A stretch of 64,000 nt of DNA from Kingdonia uniflora (GCA_014058105.1 JACGCM010001313.1:620001-684000), one strand, 5' to 3'. Positions 44,560-56,515 are shown, numbered from the stretch's first letter. Notes: a model not told the origin generated them from the letters alone. Program-made: numbers and translations.

Positions 44560-45230
44560 AGTCGAGGCCCATGGATCAAGGCTTATACTCAGCCTCGTGT
44601 TGGAGCATTCAATGTTAATTTGTCGACTTTTTCAATTCCATCATTGGGGGGGTAACCAAGACAAACAACCATCCCCAAACCATTAGGTCCAGCAGATCCA
44701 TTGTGAAGAGGCGCCGGACCCTGTATTAGGGTTCCAAGGGTCGTTATTGTATAGGTTGGAATTTGGGTGAATCATTTCGTGTTCGTCCCGTCATATTTTA
44801 CGACGGAAGTCGGCAAGGACATCGGCGACTGTTTGAGCCTTGTGGGATTTGCTTCTCAATGTGAGTCATGTTTGCCAAGATAAACAGACCACTGTGTACC
44901 CGTTCTAGATTTTTCTTCTTGTTGAGTACTTCTCGTAGGGGGTACCTGGTGATTAACCGGATAAGTATGTACTTGAATATGTTGAATTTTGAGAAGTAGC
45001 GAGGGTGATGAGCCAAACGCCCCAGCTTTTTGCATGCGAAGTTCTGCAGATGTCAAGGGTTTTGTGTATAAAGTATATAGATTTCGATGTTGGATTCGAG
45101 TCGAATGAGATTGAACTGACAGCCGAGGTATAAAGAAAGCATTTCGCCTTCGAGAGGGGTGCTGATGATGGGAGGTCGACCAAGGTATGCTTTTAGTTTG
45201 AGGAAAAGGCCGTTCACAGTCGGGGTGCAC
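44560..45230 (-). pseudogene. Element B RNase H and second RNase H
   Basis: TRYPLREVLNKKKNLERV (about 44920-44980) matches ITSYPLREVLSKKEK of element A, the end of the Gypsy-type RNase H. A NPNTGSG fragment then leads into the decayed second, archaeal-type RNase H around 44560-44790. The catalytic residues cannot be followed through the frame breaks. Confidence 0.55.
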
Positions 45231-45239
45231 AATTGATTC

Positions 45240-46300
45240 AGGGTTGTTTCTTTGAGATTCTGGGCACCTTGGCGCCTAGAGGAAAAAAGTCAGCACACCG
45301 GTCTGAGGATTTTGAAATAAAGCGGTTGAGGCCGCTATCTTGCCAGCTACCTTCGGAATCTTTTTGGTTCGGGGAGAAGGCCATATCGTAGGAGGGTCGG
45401 AATGAGTAGGGTCATCTCGATACTATTTACTGATGGGGTGGCCCTAAGAATTTGCTAGACGAAACACAGAACTGGCATTTTTCTGGGTTTTAAATTTCAT
45501 AGTATATGCTTGAGTATCGAAAAAAACTTGGTTAGGTCTTGAATGTGTGGGTGCGCTTTTGAAGGCTTTTGGATAACATGTCCTTGATCTAAACTTCGAC
45601 CCGACTGGTAAGCAAAGGTTTGAACATGGTTGTAACAAGCCGCTGGTAAGTTGCACCCATATTTTTAGGCCGAAGGGCATTACGTTAAAACAAAAGGCTT
45701 GTTCAGGATAAAAAAGTTTTAAGTTGATCCTCGGGGAGGATGGGGGTACCTGAGTTGCAACCTGAAGTCGCATCCATCATTGATAGGCGCTTATGTCTGG
45801 CATAGCATCCAGAAGTACGTGAAATACTTGGAGAGGGAAGTTATCATCGCAGATGTTGTTGAGGTCTGTGAAGTCGACACAGATTAGATCTTGTCGTTCT
45901 CTTTTGGGATCGTATCAATATTGGATATCAGTCAACGTACTTGACTTCTCTGATGAACTCGCAGCTGGGAGTTTGTTGCTCTCAAGGTGATGGCTTCACA
46001 AATCGTGGGCCAATGTACATTTCTTTGCTTTACTACTGCAGACGTGAGGGAGAGGCGTCGAGGTGATGAGTTGCCATGCAGGGTATCTCTGGAAAGCCAG
46101 GCCCAGACCTCTTTATTTGCTGAAGGAAGTTACGAGTTCGAGGCTTTACGCCTCATTAGAAAAGCTACCAATGAATGTCCCGACCAGGATCATCGAGTTC
46201 GATATAAACGTGGGTTCAATGGGTGTAGTAGCTTTGAGAGAGGCATTTGATTGCTATGGTTGCTTGACAGTTTTCTAGTCTGATCAATCATCGGATGCTC
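45240..46300 (-). pseudogene. Element B reverse transcriptase
   Basis: The frame 45444-45773 carries FCFNVMPFGLK, a fixed RT motif. The next frame reads *IKDMLSKSLQKRTH where element A has YIDDMLCKSLQKNTH, so the YxDD active site is destroyed. Upstream pieces to about 46260 match the N-terminal RT region of A (53213-53460) in scattered frames. Confidence 0.7.
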
Positions 46301-46559
46301 ACATGACGGGCAAGGCGTTGGGAGCCTTTAAGTTCCACGTACCACAGGGTAGTGAAACAAAGGGTTTGGTGGTAAGTCAAAGGAATGCTCACATGGCATG
46401 GAGCCAGTCCGGCCAAAGATGCCAGGTATCGGATTTCTGTCGATGGCATGAAAGCTAGTTGGAGTGTGACTGCCCTGTGGTGTTAGGGGACTAATGTGAC
46501 CCACAACACTTCAGTAGTGCCATTGAACCCCTTGAGTTTGAACATTAACTGGGGTTGAG

Positions 46560-46700
46560 GTTCTTTCTTACATGGCTTGGATAGTCTGAAGGAATAGTAT
46601 ATTGACTGCGCTTCCTGTGTCGATGAGCAGATATGGAAGACGAGTGGTCGACCTTAATCATAATGAATAAGGGTCGAAATGGGGGAAACGAACGTGCGAT
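46560..46700 (-). pseudogene. Element B protease active-site region
   Basis: Minus frame LLIDTGSAVNILFLQTI (about 46578-46630) contains the D-T-G-S retropepsin triad and matches LVDTGSAADILFLQ of element A. A frameshift lies just upstream, after MIKVD. Confidence 0.7.
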
Positions 46701-47389
46701 ATGTCACAGTCGATAAATAAGATTCCCTCGGGTTGAGGGTATTGGCTCGATTCTGGCAGAAGGGCGGGTAGCTTCTCCTGGTAGGTTAGTTTACAACATT
46801 TTTTGACACGCTTGCGCTTGCTTTTAGAGCGGCCGCTGTCGATATTGTTGACCTTGATGAGATGAAGTTGGTAAATATGTACCTCAGCTGGGTCAACAGC
46901 ATGGGCGAGTTGAGGCTTGAGGTACGACCCCTCGAGGTAACTAAGGAGGTCTGTGACATATTGATGTAGATGACCTGCCTTAAGAATTATTTCGAGAGAG
47001 CGCTGCAGAGCGAATCATTTGTTGATGTGATGGCTGTTGCACTTATGGCTCTGGCAGTAAGGTTTGCCTTGTTTGACCTCGATGGGGCAAGGGGTATGCC
47101 ATACTAGGTCAGCCTAAATCTGTGGTAGAAGGGTGCTAATGAGAGCAGTAAGCTTGGGGAGGACCGGTTTTGGTCATTTTTTGCAGGCCTCGGTGGTGGT
47201 GTCGTCAGTGTGGGGGTGTTTGCGACTCTCAGTCTCCTATGAGACGGGAGCGATCATAGGTGTAGAAGGTTGTCCCTATCGAGGTTTGTTCTGAGCGGTT
47301 GTTGAAGGATGTACCTAGCGATTGGACTCGCAGAGGCGCTCGAGGTCGATGTATCCATTAACTTTGGATAACATCTCCTAGAGTGTTTG

Positions 47390-48500
47390 AGGTTAATGGA
47401 GCACGATGTACTCCTTGACGTGGCTGTTATCTGGCAGTGCGTTAGAAAAGGCGAGCACGGCGTTCACGTAGTCAAGGTTTTTGATCCTGCACGACTCGCC
47501 GAGAAACTTCTTGGTGAAGGCTTCAATGGTTTCATTGGGAGATTTGCGGAAATTGAAGAGGGTATCGACCCACACCTCTCGGTCTTTGTTGAAGGATAAT
47601 TGGGCGATGAAAAGACTAGACAATTGCTCGAAGCTTCGGATCGAGCCGTTGGAGAGGCTATGGTACCATCTAAGAGGTTTGTCGGTGAGGCTGGTGGGAA
47701 ATAACTGACACAACAGATGGTCGACCGTGGAGTATGAGCTTAAGGTATTCTGGAATTCGAGGATGTGGGATTGAGGGTCAAAATTGTGGTATTTGCTGAT
47801 TTTGGGGGCATAGAAATTTGGAGGCACCTCGACAACGAGGATTTTGAGGTAGAGGGGGTTATTTAATCGACTCTAAGAGTTCTGTGTGGGGCTCGCGTTG
47901 ATACGGATGGTAGTATAGAATTTTTGGTCGAGGTCCTGCAGCATAAGGTAAGCAGGATGTGGGGGGGGGGGATCTTTGTGGTCGAAGGTTATGAGGCCAA
48001 ATGTTCGGCGTGTATTTAGCACTGCGCACCCTGAGATGTTCTCGAACAGGACAGAGTTTAGGTTGTCTGGTAGTGCAAATAGTAGAATCGGATGAATCCT
48101 CCATGGGGTGTATGCCAAGGTGGATTAAACCAGTAAGTAGGATGGTGGGTGGAGCACCCTCAGTTCCAAGATGGACTGGGGGTACGTCAAGATGTGGCTG
48201 GGGCCCAAGCCGGGCGTGGGCAGAAATGTGCGACGGGGCAGGTACTCGAGATGGTAGAGGGGCGTCTTGAGGCAGACACCGTTACAACTCGTAAACTATA
48301 TGACGCAGATTGTCGAGGGTAAGATATTGAATATCTGCGTTGTCCAAATAGTGCTCCTAATGTAATTGGCTTCAATGACGCTTCTTGGCTTGAGTGAATT
48401 GTTGGGTAAGAAGGGAGAGCTGGGAGGCCATTTTGTCGGCGGGGTTGCCAACATGGGTGGAAGTTGAGCGGAGGTAGGGGCCATTGGAGGTGGATGGTTG
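47390..48500 (-). pseudogene. Element B gag
   Basis: The open frame 47393-47827 has NFYAPKISKYHNFDPQSHIL, LCQLFPTSLTDKPLRWYHSL, GSIRSFEQLSSLFIAQLSF and SPNETIEAFTKKFLGES, a typical Tat-lineage retrotrans_gag capsid domain. The N-terminal part (47859-48500) is Pro/Ser-rich and broken. It lacks the 355-bp duplication seen in element A. Confidence 0.75.
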
Positions 48501-48547
48501 GATTATAAAAAGGGAAAAAGCAGGGGGGGGACTGGTAGGGTGGGATA

Positions 48548-48564
48548 ACATGGACGGTGCAAAA
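48548..48564 (-). other. Element B primer-binding site
   Basis: TGCACCGTCCATG, three bases after the LTR end on the minus strand, corresponds to TGGCGCCATCTG in element A and is degraded. Confidence 0.45.
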
Positions 48565-48835
48565 TGTAGGGGCCTAACTTCTCAGGAGAGGAAGTTAACT
48601 CCTACACTATGAATTGTATCCTCTACCAAGGGATTTAAGCTTATGATCAATACTAATCTACTGAAAATATACTTGCATGGAGGCCTAGAATGGGTCACTC
48701 CACGACCTCTGATGAGGATTTTTAAGAGTAATGTTATAAATATTGAATAGTCAAAATATCGAGCACATGGTGATTACAGGGTATTTGAAGGTAAACATCT
48801 GAGGCCTGTCAGGATGGATTTTCTAACCCCTTCAT
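48565..48835 (-). repeat. Element B 5' LTR, truncated
   Basis: Begins TGTAGGGGCCTAAC and matches 36487 onward for about 270 bases, then stops at TTCATAGT, where other sequence begins. About 60% of the LTR is missing. Confidence 0.75.
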
Positions 48836-49731
48836 AGTAGGTCGATTATAAACTGACGTGTTAAAAGACCCGCAAGTGCACGGTGTACCGTTAAGTACAA
48901 GGGTAAGCAGGGTCACATCCCAAGAGATTTGTGGTACGAATTATACTTCGAGCTACTAGTTTTATCCAATAACAACGAGTTTGTGCAGGTTTTAAAATAA
49001 AAAGAAGAACGTAACAAATTACAAGATAAATTAGAGTGGAAACCAAGGCATCGATTCCACTCCATCCGTTGTAACCTTAAGATAGTGTACCTAGTTGCAG
49101 TATTCACGAATTCCTCTATCGCATATCTTTGGTCGGATAGATGTAATACATCATGAGATAAGATAATTATTTATTGAGAACTACCCAAAGACCAACTTAT
49201 TCAACCATGGTCTGGTTGATAAGCATGGATTATGTTCTCTTCTCCATGTTCCTAATATATCTTGTTATGGTCAAACAAGATGGTTACTTAGATTCCTTAT
49301 TCCCCCTAATCGTAGCTATGGTCAGGCATAGGACGAAGGAATATGAATATGCATTATGCCGGGATATAGAGAATGCAATTACTTTAACTAAACTACACAA
49401 TATACACTAAGACTATATTGGATGGAGCTTCCTCCAGCCTTGGCTAAGAGATTTAGCTACTCAACCCTTTGATCATTGCCATTATACTATTACTACAATA
49501 AGAGTAAAAAACAAGAAAAAGAGAAGAACAAAAACTTTATTGCTTATTGAACCTTGATATTTACACTCTCCAAGATGATCTCTCATGGGTGGGATTCCCC
49601 TCCTATTTATAGAGTATAAGAAGGGTTACTAAATATCACCATTAATATAAAATCCCATAAACAATGCCTATAATCATGCATAGATATTACAACTCATGAG
49701 AATAATATTTATATTTAACTCTCTTCAATGG
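48836..49731. other. Unclassified repeat hosting element A (left part)
   Basis: No gene. It contains ACCCGCAAGTGCACGG (48868-48883), a phrase I associate with plant LTR retrotransposon ends, and a TATTTATAG TATA-like box (49613-49621). It breaks off at 49731 where element A is inserted and should continue at 63295. Confidence 0.4.
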
Positions 49732-50448
49732 TGTAGTAGCCTACTCGTAGCCTTCGACAGGTAGTCGAAGCTCACTTCACAGCCTACTCGAATGTATCGA
49801 AGCCCACTCAATCTCTAAAACAGACTCCTCAGAGGTCCCCCGAAGACGAAACTTCGACATCAAACAAAGCTTCAAGAATTAACTACTATACTACAGCAAA
49901 AATTCTTCAACCTTACTAACACACGATCGAGGAAGGATAAGACAGACAATCATCTCATCAGATTAGACGATGCATTGATTAGCCCGTACAGCAACAGTGA
50001 CAGGTCCAGCTACTGCGCCATTCAGAGACATCATCAATAAATGTTATAGCGACAGTACCGACTTGACCGGCGCCCATAACTCACCAGGATTTCCAGACAG
50101 TAATCATGTAAACCTGACCCACACTTGGTGACTCAGCTCCCTATATCTCTATAAATAGAGGAGAAGGGAAACTAAGGAGGGGTTAGAAAAATCATCTCCA
50201 ACCCCTTGTATTTTACCTTCGACCACCTAGATACTCTGTACTTGAACCCTGTTATTTACTCTTCAGTAATACGATCTGTCTTAAAAATGACCTCATCAGA
50301 GGTTGTAGAGAGTCACATTCGGGCCTCTACCCAAGTATTTGTCCATAGTTAGATCTTACTTTAGGTCAAATGCTTGTCTCCCCGGATTAAGGACTGATTC
50401 TACGTTGTAAAAGCCAACTTTCCATCCGAATGAGGTTAGGTCTCTACA
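49732..50448 (+). repeat. Element A 5' LTR (717 bp)
   Basis: TGTAGTAGCC to CTCTACA, with a TATA box TATAAATA at 50150-50157. Matches 62589-63294 throughout. Confidence 0.9.
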
Positions 50449-50449
50449 A

Positions 50450-50462
50450 TTGGCGCCATCTG
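50450..50462 (+). other. Element A primer-binding site
   Basis: TGGCGCCATCTGT, one base after the LTR end; the TGGCGCC core is usual for plant Tat and Athila elements. I do not assign the tRNA. Confidence 0.65.
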
Positions 50463-50533
50463 TACTTCCCACCCTACCAATCTCATTTCCTTCTTCCCCT
50501 CCTTTTGTTTTCTACTTCAGCAGATTACCCTCA

Positions 50534-51571
50534 ATGGCACCCATACGCCATTCCAACTCAACCCAGGAAGGCCACTCCATTGACGGAGTAGCTGCCCAAA
50601 TAGCCTTACTATCCCAACAAGTCACTCAGGCAGAGGAGCGCCACCAGAACCAACTAAACCAGGAGCGTGAAAACTACCGCTTGGCACTAGAAACTGAGCG
50701 AAATCGCCGCTTGGATGATTAAAATAGACATAACAGAGCAATCGACGAACTGCGCAACACCGTCTGAGAGCTACAGAGATTACAGCCCTTGGAACCTGTT
50801 CGCCCGTCCCTGGTACCAGACCCATCGCACATATCTGCTCGCGCCCGCCTATGACCTTTGCCAAACCTTGAGATACCCCCCGTTCACACCGGTGTCGAAG
50901 GATTTCCCCGCATTATCCCCCCCAACTGCCTCCATTCACCTCGGGATTCACCCCATAGAAGCCTCTTCTTACTCAACCCTCCGCTCCTCCAGACACCCCA
51001 GACGCCGTCCTGCTCAGGAACGGCTCGGCGAACGCAGTACTGATTTTATATCACACACTCGACCTCACAACCTTCGAATTCATCAATCTCCCCCACATCC
51101 TACATATGTTACACAGTAGGACATCGACCACAAAATATAGCCCTTGGAACCTGTTCGCCCGTCCCAGGTACCAGACCCATCGCGCGTATCTGCTCGCGCA
51201 CGCCTAGGACCTTTGCCAAACCTCGAGATACCCCCCGTTCACACCGGTGCCGAAGGATTTCCCTGCATTATCCCCCCCCCAACTGCCTCCATTCACCTCG
51301 GGATTCACCCCACAGAAACCTCTTCTGACTCAACCCTCCGCTCCTCCAGACACCCCAGACGCCGTCCTGCTTGGGAACGGCTCGGCGAACGCAGTACTGA
51401 TTTTATATCACACACTCGACCTCACAACCTTCAAATTCATCAATCTCCCCCACATCCTGCATATGTTACACAGCAGGACATCAACCATACAATACAACCC
51501 GTCGTCCGCGTTAGCACGATCCCCGCCACAAACTCCTGGAGCCGCCTCAATAACCCAATCTGCCCAAACTT
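50534..51571 (+). pseudogene. Element A gag, N-terminal Pro-rich region with duplication
   Basis: From the ATG at 50534: APIRHSNSTQEGHS, then a Gln/Glu/Arg-rich helical stretch (QQVTQAEERHQNQLNQEREN), likely coiled coil, a stop after LETERNRRLDD, then Pro/Ser/His-rich sequence. A 355-bp segment is present twice in tandem (50784-51495), with frames that differ because of C-run length changes. The capsid domain follows at 51572. Confidence 0.6.
50784..51495 (+). repeat. Tandem duplication, period 355, in element A gag
   Basis: Copies 50784-51138 and 51139-51495. Each begins AGCCCTTGGAACCTGTTCGC and ends in a CACATCCT...GGACATC block. Differences are few, including a C run of 7 versus 9. Element B has a single copy. 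Confidence 0.9.
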
Positions 51572-52645
51572 TTGGCTATAGAAATACCCTCCAACTTTCA
51601 TGCCCCCAAACTCAGCAAATACCATAACACAAACCCCAAGTCCCATATCCTCGAATTCCAAAACTCCCTGAGCCTCTACTCTACGGCTGACTACCTATTA
51701 TACCACCTTTTTCTAACGAGGCTTACCGATAACCCCATTCGATGGTACCACAATCTCCCAAATGGCTCGATTCGTAACTTCGTGCAACATTCACACCTTT
51801 TCATTGCCCAGTTTTCCTTCAGCAAAGACAGAGAGGTCAGAGTTGACGCTCTCTTCAATTTTAGAAAATCTGGCAGTGAGACCCTCGAAGCCTTCACCAA
51901 AAGATTCCTCGACGAATCCCAAAAAATTGAAAATCTCATCTACTCGAATGCTATTTTGGCATATTCGAATGCCCTACCCGACCCACAGCTGAGTAAAAGG
52001 GCGCCTAGTCCTTCGCAAGCCAAAAACACTCGGAGAGATGCTCTCGAAGGTCAACGGCTATATTGATCTCGAACGCCTCCAAGAATCCCGCAAACAGAGC
52101 CAGCCTTCGCAAACAGCAAACTTCAATAAACCTCGGAAACACCCTCTCTCTGCTCCTGCACCCCTGATCGCTCCTGTCTCACAGGAGACTGAGAGCCGCA
52201 AACGCCCCAACATTGATAACACCACCGAAGCTCGCAAGAAGCGACCAAGGCCTGTTTTGCCTATACTTACTGCCCCCCCCCCCTTAGTACCCTTCTACCA
52301 CACATACAGGCAGACCCCATTTGGCGCACCCCATTCCCCATCAAAGTCAGACCAGGCAAACCTTGCTACGCCAACCATAAGTACAACTGTCACCATACCA
52401 ATAAATGCTTTGCCCTTCAACGCTCCCTTGAACTTATTTTTAGAGCAGGACGTTTGCACCCGTATATTGCTGATCTTCCAAGCTACCTCGATGGGTCCTA
52501 CCTCAAATCTTCATCCACCCCTACTACTGAACAAGCTGAGGTGCATATTTATAAAGTCAAGTTGATCAAAGTTAACAACATAGACAGTAGATATTCCAAG
52601 AGTAAACAAAAGCGCGTCGAAGAATGTCACAAGCTTACCTATTAG
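51572..52645 (+). pseudogene. Element A gag capsid and nucleocapsid
   Basis: Capsid (51572-52066): FHAPKLSKYHNTNPKSHIL, FLTRLTDNPIRWYHNLPNGS, FIAQFSFSKDREV, SETLEAFTKRFLDES, the retrotrans_gag domain. A frame change near 52040 leads to MLSKVNGYIDLERLQESRKQ, a Lys/Arg-rich stretch (RKRPNIDNTTEARKKRPRP), then in a third frame CYANHKYNCHHTNKCFALQR (52364-52423), the His/Cys knuckle-like motif typical of this lineage, and IFRAGRLHPYIAD. It forms the particle and binds RNA. At least two frameshifts. Confidence 0.8.
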
Positions 52646-52762
52646 GATAAATTTCCTACCCTTCTGCCATAATCAAGTTGTCACCCTCAACTCGAAGGTA
52701 TCTCTTTCATCAACTGTGACACTTCACACGTTCGTTTCCCCCATTCTGACCCATTAGTCATC

Positions 52763-53100
52763 ATGATTAAGATCGAGAACCTCGTCCTCCATACAATGCT
52801 CGTAGATACTGGGAGTGCAGCTGATATCCTCTTTCTCCAAATAATCTAAACCATGAAGAAAACAGACCTCATAACCGCTGCCAACATCGAGCTAAAAGGT
52901 TTTAACGGATCGACAGAAGTCGCTGTTGGCCGTATCAGCCTACCCGTCACTATAGGCCCCATTACCCTTCAAACCAACTTCATCGTCATTGGCAAGAAGT
53001 CCGAATACCTAGGCATACCCAGACGAGATTGGCTTCACACCATGCGAGCTATAACTTTGACCTACCATCAGACCCTTCGATTCAGCAATCACAAGGGTAC
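52763..53100 (+). pseudogene. Element A protease
   Basis: MIKIENLVLHTMLVDTGSAA starts at 52763; Asp of the D-T-G-S retropepsin site is at 52805-52807. One stop (TAA, near 52847) is followed by ELKGFNGSTEVAVGRISLPV and TNFIVIGKKSEYLGIPRRDW, the flap and the LGxxW-like end (where N-x-ILGRxW is usual). It would process Gag-Pol. Confidence 0.8.
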
Positions 53101-53197
53101 TTAGAATTTGAAAGGCTCTCAACGCCTTGCCCGCTCCTGCGAGCACCCAGAGATCCACCAAACCCGAAAACTTGTCAGCCGCCTATAGCAATTACAA

Positions 53198-54758
53198 CAT
53201 CCTTTTATCCCCTCGACTTCGACAGATACCACCCCATCCATTGAACCCACTGCTTATATTGAACTCGACGGTCCTGGTCGAGATACATTTCTCATAACCT
53301 TTCTCAATGAATCCGAGCACCTTAAACTTTCTGAGTTCCTTCGAACAAACAAAGACATCTTCGCCTGGACATTTCGAGAGATGCCTGGCATCAACCCCAG
53401 CCTGGCCTGCCATCGCCTCGATCTCATCCCCTATTCCTCAGTAGTAAAACAAAAGAAGCGTACACTGGCACCACGACTTTGAGAAGCTGTGAACCTCGAA
53501 GTAGACATGTTCATAGCCGCAGGCTTTATCAGAGAAGTGAAGTACACAGACTGGATATCAAACATTGTAGCAGTTCCTAAGAAGAATGGCAAGATATGAA
53601 TTTGTGTCAACATCACAGACCTCAAAAAGCACATACCGAAGGATAGCTTCCCCCTCCTAACTATCTCTGTACTCCTCGATGCCACTGCTGGACACGAACG
53701 CCTATCCATGATGGATGGGGCTTCGGGTTAGAATCAGGTACCCCTCCTCCCTGAAGATCAACTTAAAACTTCATTTATAACTGAACAAGGCCTTTACTAT
53801 TTCCACATTATGCCCTTCGGCCTTAAAAATGCCGGTGCCGCCAACCAACGCCTTGTCATAACCATGTTCAAACACTTGCTTCGCAAATCTGTCGAAGTCT
53901 ATATCGACGATATGTTATGCAAGAGCCTTCAGAAAAATACCCATATCTAAGACCTCTTAGAAATCTTCTCGATACTTCGCACGTATAATATGAAACTCAA
54001 CCCAGGTAAGTGCCAATTTGGCGTGTCATCCAAAAAATTATTGGGTCACCTTATCAGTAAACGCGGGATAGAGATAGACCCCACCCACATTCGAACCCTC
54101 ATAGACATGCCTTCGCCCCGAACCAAGAAAGACGTCCAAAAAGTGGTGGGCAGGATAACAGCCCTCAATCGTTTCATTTCCAATTCCTCAGATCGATGTG
54201 CCTCGATCTTTTCCCTCTTACGCGATCAAAGGGTCCAAAATGTAAAAAAGAAAAACAATCTCGAGATCGACTGGACCCTTGAGTGCGAATAAGCCTTTCA
54301 TGAACTCAAAACTTATCTTGGCCGCCAACCAATCATCAGCACACCTATCAAAGGCGAAACACTCTATTTATACCTTACTGCCATAGAAACCTCTCTCATC
54401 TTAATGCTCATTCGACTTGATTCCAACATCGAAAAACTTGTATATTTCATCAGCAAAGCCATAACCACCGCAGAAACTCAACATTCAAAACTTAAGCGCT
54501 TACTCCTCACACTTGTCTATTCAGCCCGTAAGCTCAAACCATATTTTCATGCTCATCACATCTGTGTTATTACCAGTTATCCCCTTCGAGAGGTACTTAG
54601 CAAAAAAGAAAAATCCAGACGAGTACAATAGTGGTCCGTATTCCTTGGCGAACACGACATTATATTCGAGAAGCAAATATCCCAGAAAGGCCAAGCAGTA
54701 GCAGACTTTCTAGCTGACTTCCCGGTCAAAGATTTCGACTAGGAAGAACACGAAGATG
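53198..54758 (+). pseudogene. Element A reverse transcriptase and Gypsy-type RNase H
   Basis: EFLRTNKDIFAWTFREMPGI (53332 onward) is the usual start; then HRLDLIP, FIREVKYTDWISNIVAVPKK, ICVNITDLKKHIPKD, YYFHIMPFGLKNAGA and VYIDDML, with catalytic Asp pair at 53906-53911. Then LNPGKCQFGV, LLGHLISKRGIEIDP, the connection domain and RNase H (KAITTAETQHSKLKRLLL, SYPLREVLSK, ADFLADF). Expected Asp residues remain in RT. Stops at about 53482, 53598, 53732, 53948, 54291 and 54629 replace residues such as Arg, Trp, Gln and Lys. This enzyme makes the cDNA. Confidence 0.85.
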
Positions 54759-54779
54759 ATCTATCAGAAGATCAACCAT

Positions 54780-55375
54780 AATAGTAGATCCCTGGGACCC
54801 TCTTACCGGCTGGCATTTATTCACAGACGGATCCGTAGGACCTAATGGCTCAAGCATTGGTATTGTCTTAGTAACACCCAATAATGACCGCATAGAGAAA
54901 GCTGTCAAACTGGCATTCGAATTTTCTAATAACAAAGCAGAGTATGAAGCCTTGATCCACAACCTCAGCCTCGCACCTGACCTTGGTATTCCCAAGCTGG
55001 CAGTCTTTACAGACTCCCAAATCGTTCAGAGACATTACACAGGAGAAAACCAAGCTAACGGTCGCATGGCTGACTATGCACTCTTTGTGCGATAACGCAT
55101 GGACCGGTTCCTCAAAAAATCCACAATCGCACATTATCCTCGAGGAGAAAATAGACATGCATATCCCCTCGCCTACATAGCAGCCATGCTCGGCCAATCA
55201 GAATCTCGGACACTCCATATCGAAGTACTCGAAGGCCCAAGTATCGACCAGATAGAAATCAATGTCATCAATACTGGGGGTGAGAGTCACAATCCAGACA
55301 ATTGGCGAACACCGTTTCTTCATTACCTCAACAACGCCACCCTCCCAGATGATCCCAAAGCCAAACGGTCCTAGC
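54780..55375 (+). pseudogene. Element A second (archaeal-type) RNase H
   Basis: WHLFTDGSVGPNGSSIGIVL (54811 onward) holds the first Asp; EFSNNKAEYEALIHNLSLA holds Glu; LAVFTDSQIVQRHYTGE holds the next Asp, so the D-E-D set is kept. This extra RNase H between the ordinary RNase H and integrase is characteristic of the Tat lineage. One stop (TAA near 55093) and a frame change upstream (about 54745-54790) are the only breaks. It ends at HYLNNATLPDDPKAKRS. Confidence 0.8.
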
Positions 55376-55394
55376 TAGAAAATTGTCACAGATA

Positions 55395-56515
55395 TACAAT
55401 CCACAAAAACCAACTATATTGAAAATCCCCAAATGGCGTCCTCCTTCGATGCATATCCCAAGCCGAAGCCTCTCAAACCCTAGCCGAACTTCACGAAGGA
55501 ACCTGCGGTGCTCATACTGCTGGTCATTCTATGGCCCTTCGAGCTGTTACCCAAGGATTATTTTGGCCCGGTATGAAAAAACAAGCTTCAGACTACGTAA
55601 AACACTGTGACAAATGCCAGCGTTATGCTCATGACATCCATTGCCCCTCTCAAGACCTCTACTTCAGTCAAGTTTCCTGGCCAATCAAAAGATGGGCCAT
55701 CGATCTCGTTGGACCCTTCCCAAAAGCTTTGGGTAGTAGAGAAAACATCCTCGTCGCAACCGATTACATTACAAAATGGGTCGAAGCGGTACCTCTATGC
55801 CGAACCAGAGAAGAAGTTGTCAAATATTTATGGAAAAACATCATCACTCGCTCCGGCCGTCCCCATATGATTCGATGCGACAATGGCCCCCAATTCGTTT
55901 GCAGCAAAGTAAAAAACTTCCTTAAAAAGCACAACATTATCCTCTCACCCTCCACACCTTACTATCCCTAGGGCAACCGTCAAGTCGAAGCAATTAACAA
56001 AACTATCATCGATGGTCTTAAGAAGAGAGTCGATGCAAAGAAAGGACGATGGGTTCAAGAGTTACAGCATGCCATCTGGGCCTATCGCACAACCCCAAGG
56101 AAATCTATAGGATGCACCCCCTTCCTCCTAACATATGGAACCAAAGCTGTATTACCAACCCAATTAGAAGTACCCACTCGAGACCTTAACCTCCCAGACG
56201 AAGATAATGAGTTCGAACTTGCATGCAACATGTTATAGATCAATAAAACCAGAGATCAAGCTATCGTCAACCTTGGCCGGTACCACACATCACTTAAAAA
56301 ATCTTCCAACAAAAGAGTTCGACCACGAAGTTTCAACATTGGAGATTTTGTACTTCGACGTGCCAATCAATCTTTGAGACCTCAAAATGCCGGCAAGTTA
56401 GGCAAATCTTGGGAAGGACCATATGTTGTTTACGATAAAGTAGATAAGGGTTCTTATTACCTAATGACAGAAGTGAAAGAGCCTCTACCGAACCCCTAGA
56501 ATACAATGCTGCTGG
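55395..56515 (+). pseudogene. Element A integrase
   Basis: The zinc finger reads LHEGTCGAHTAGHSMALRA ... HCDKCQRYA (HHCC). The core shows Asp in RWAIDLVGPFP, Asp in RCDNGPQFVC and Glu in QVEAINKTI, the full DDE triad. Then WAYRTTPRKSIGCTPFLLTYG and the C-terminal GDFVLRRANQS, GKLGKSWEGPYVV. Stops at 55969 (YYP*GNRQ, Gln expected) and near 56236 and 56498 are the main damage. It would insert the cDNA. No chromodomain, as usual for Tat. Confidence 0.85.

Larger units (their letters stand above)
36487..48835 (-). mobile_element. Element B: degenerate Tat-lineage Ty3/gypsy retrotransposon
   Basis: Related to element A along its length, on the opposite strand. It has a 3' LTR at 36487-37174, a truncated 5' LTR at 48565-48835, gag (47390-48500), protease, RT, RNase H, integrase (to about 42960), 194-bp tandem repeats, and an antisense gene module (37434-42014). 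It is more decayed than A: the RT YIDD, one integrase Asp and a zinc-finger His are all lost. No target duplication can be tested because the right LTR is cut at 48835. Confidence 0.85.

Noticed and set aside
52090..52420. Env-like or extra domain after gag of element A
   Set aside because: Lys/Arg/Pro-rich linker leading to the Gag knuckle motif; no membrane segment.
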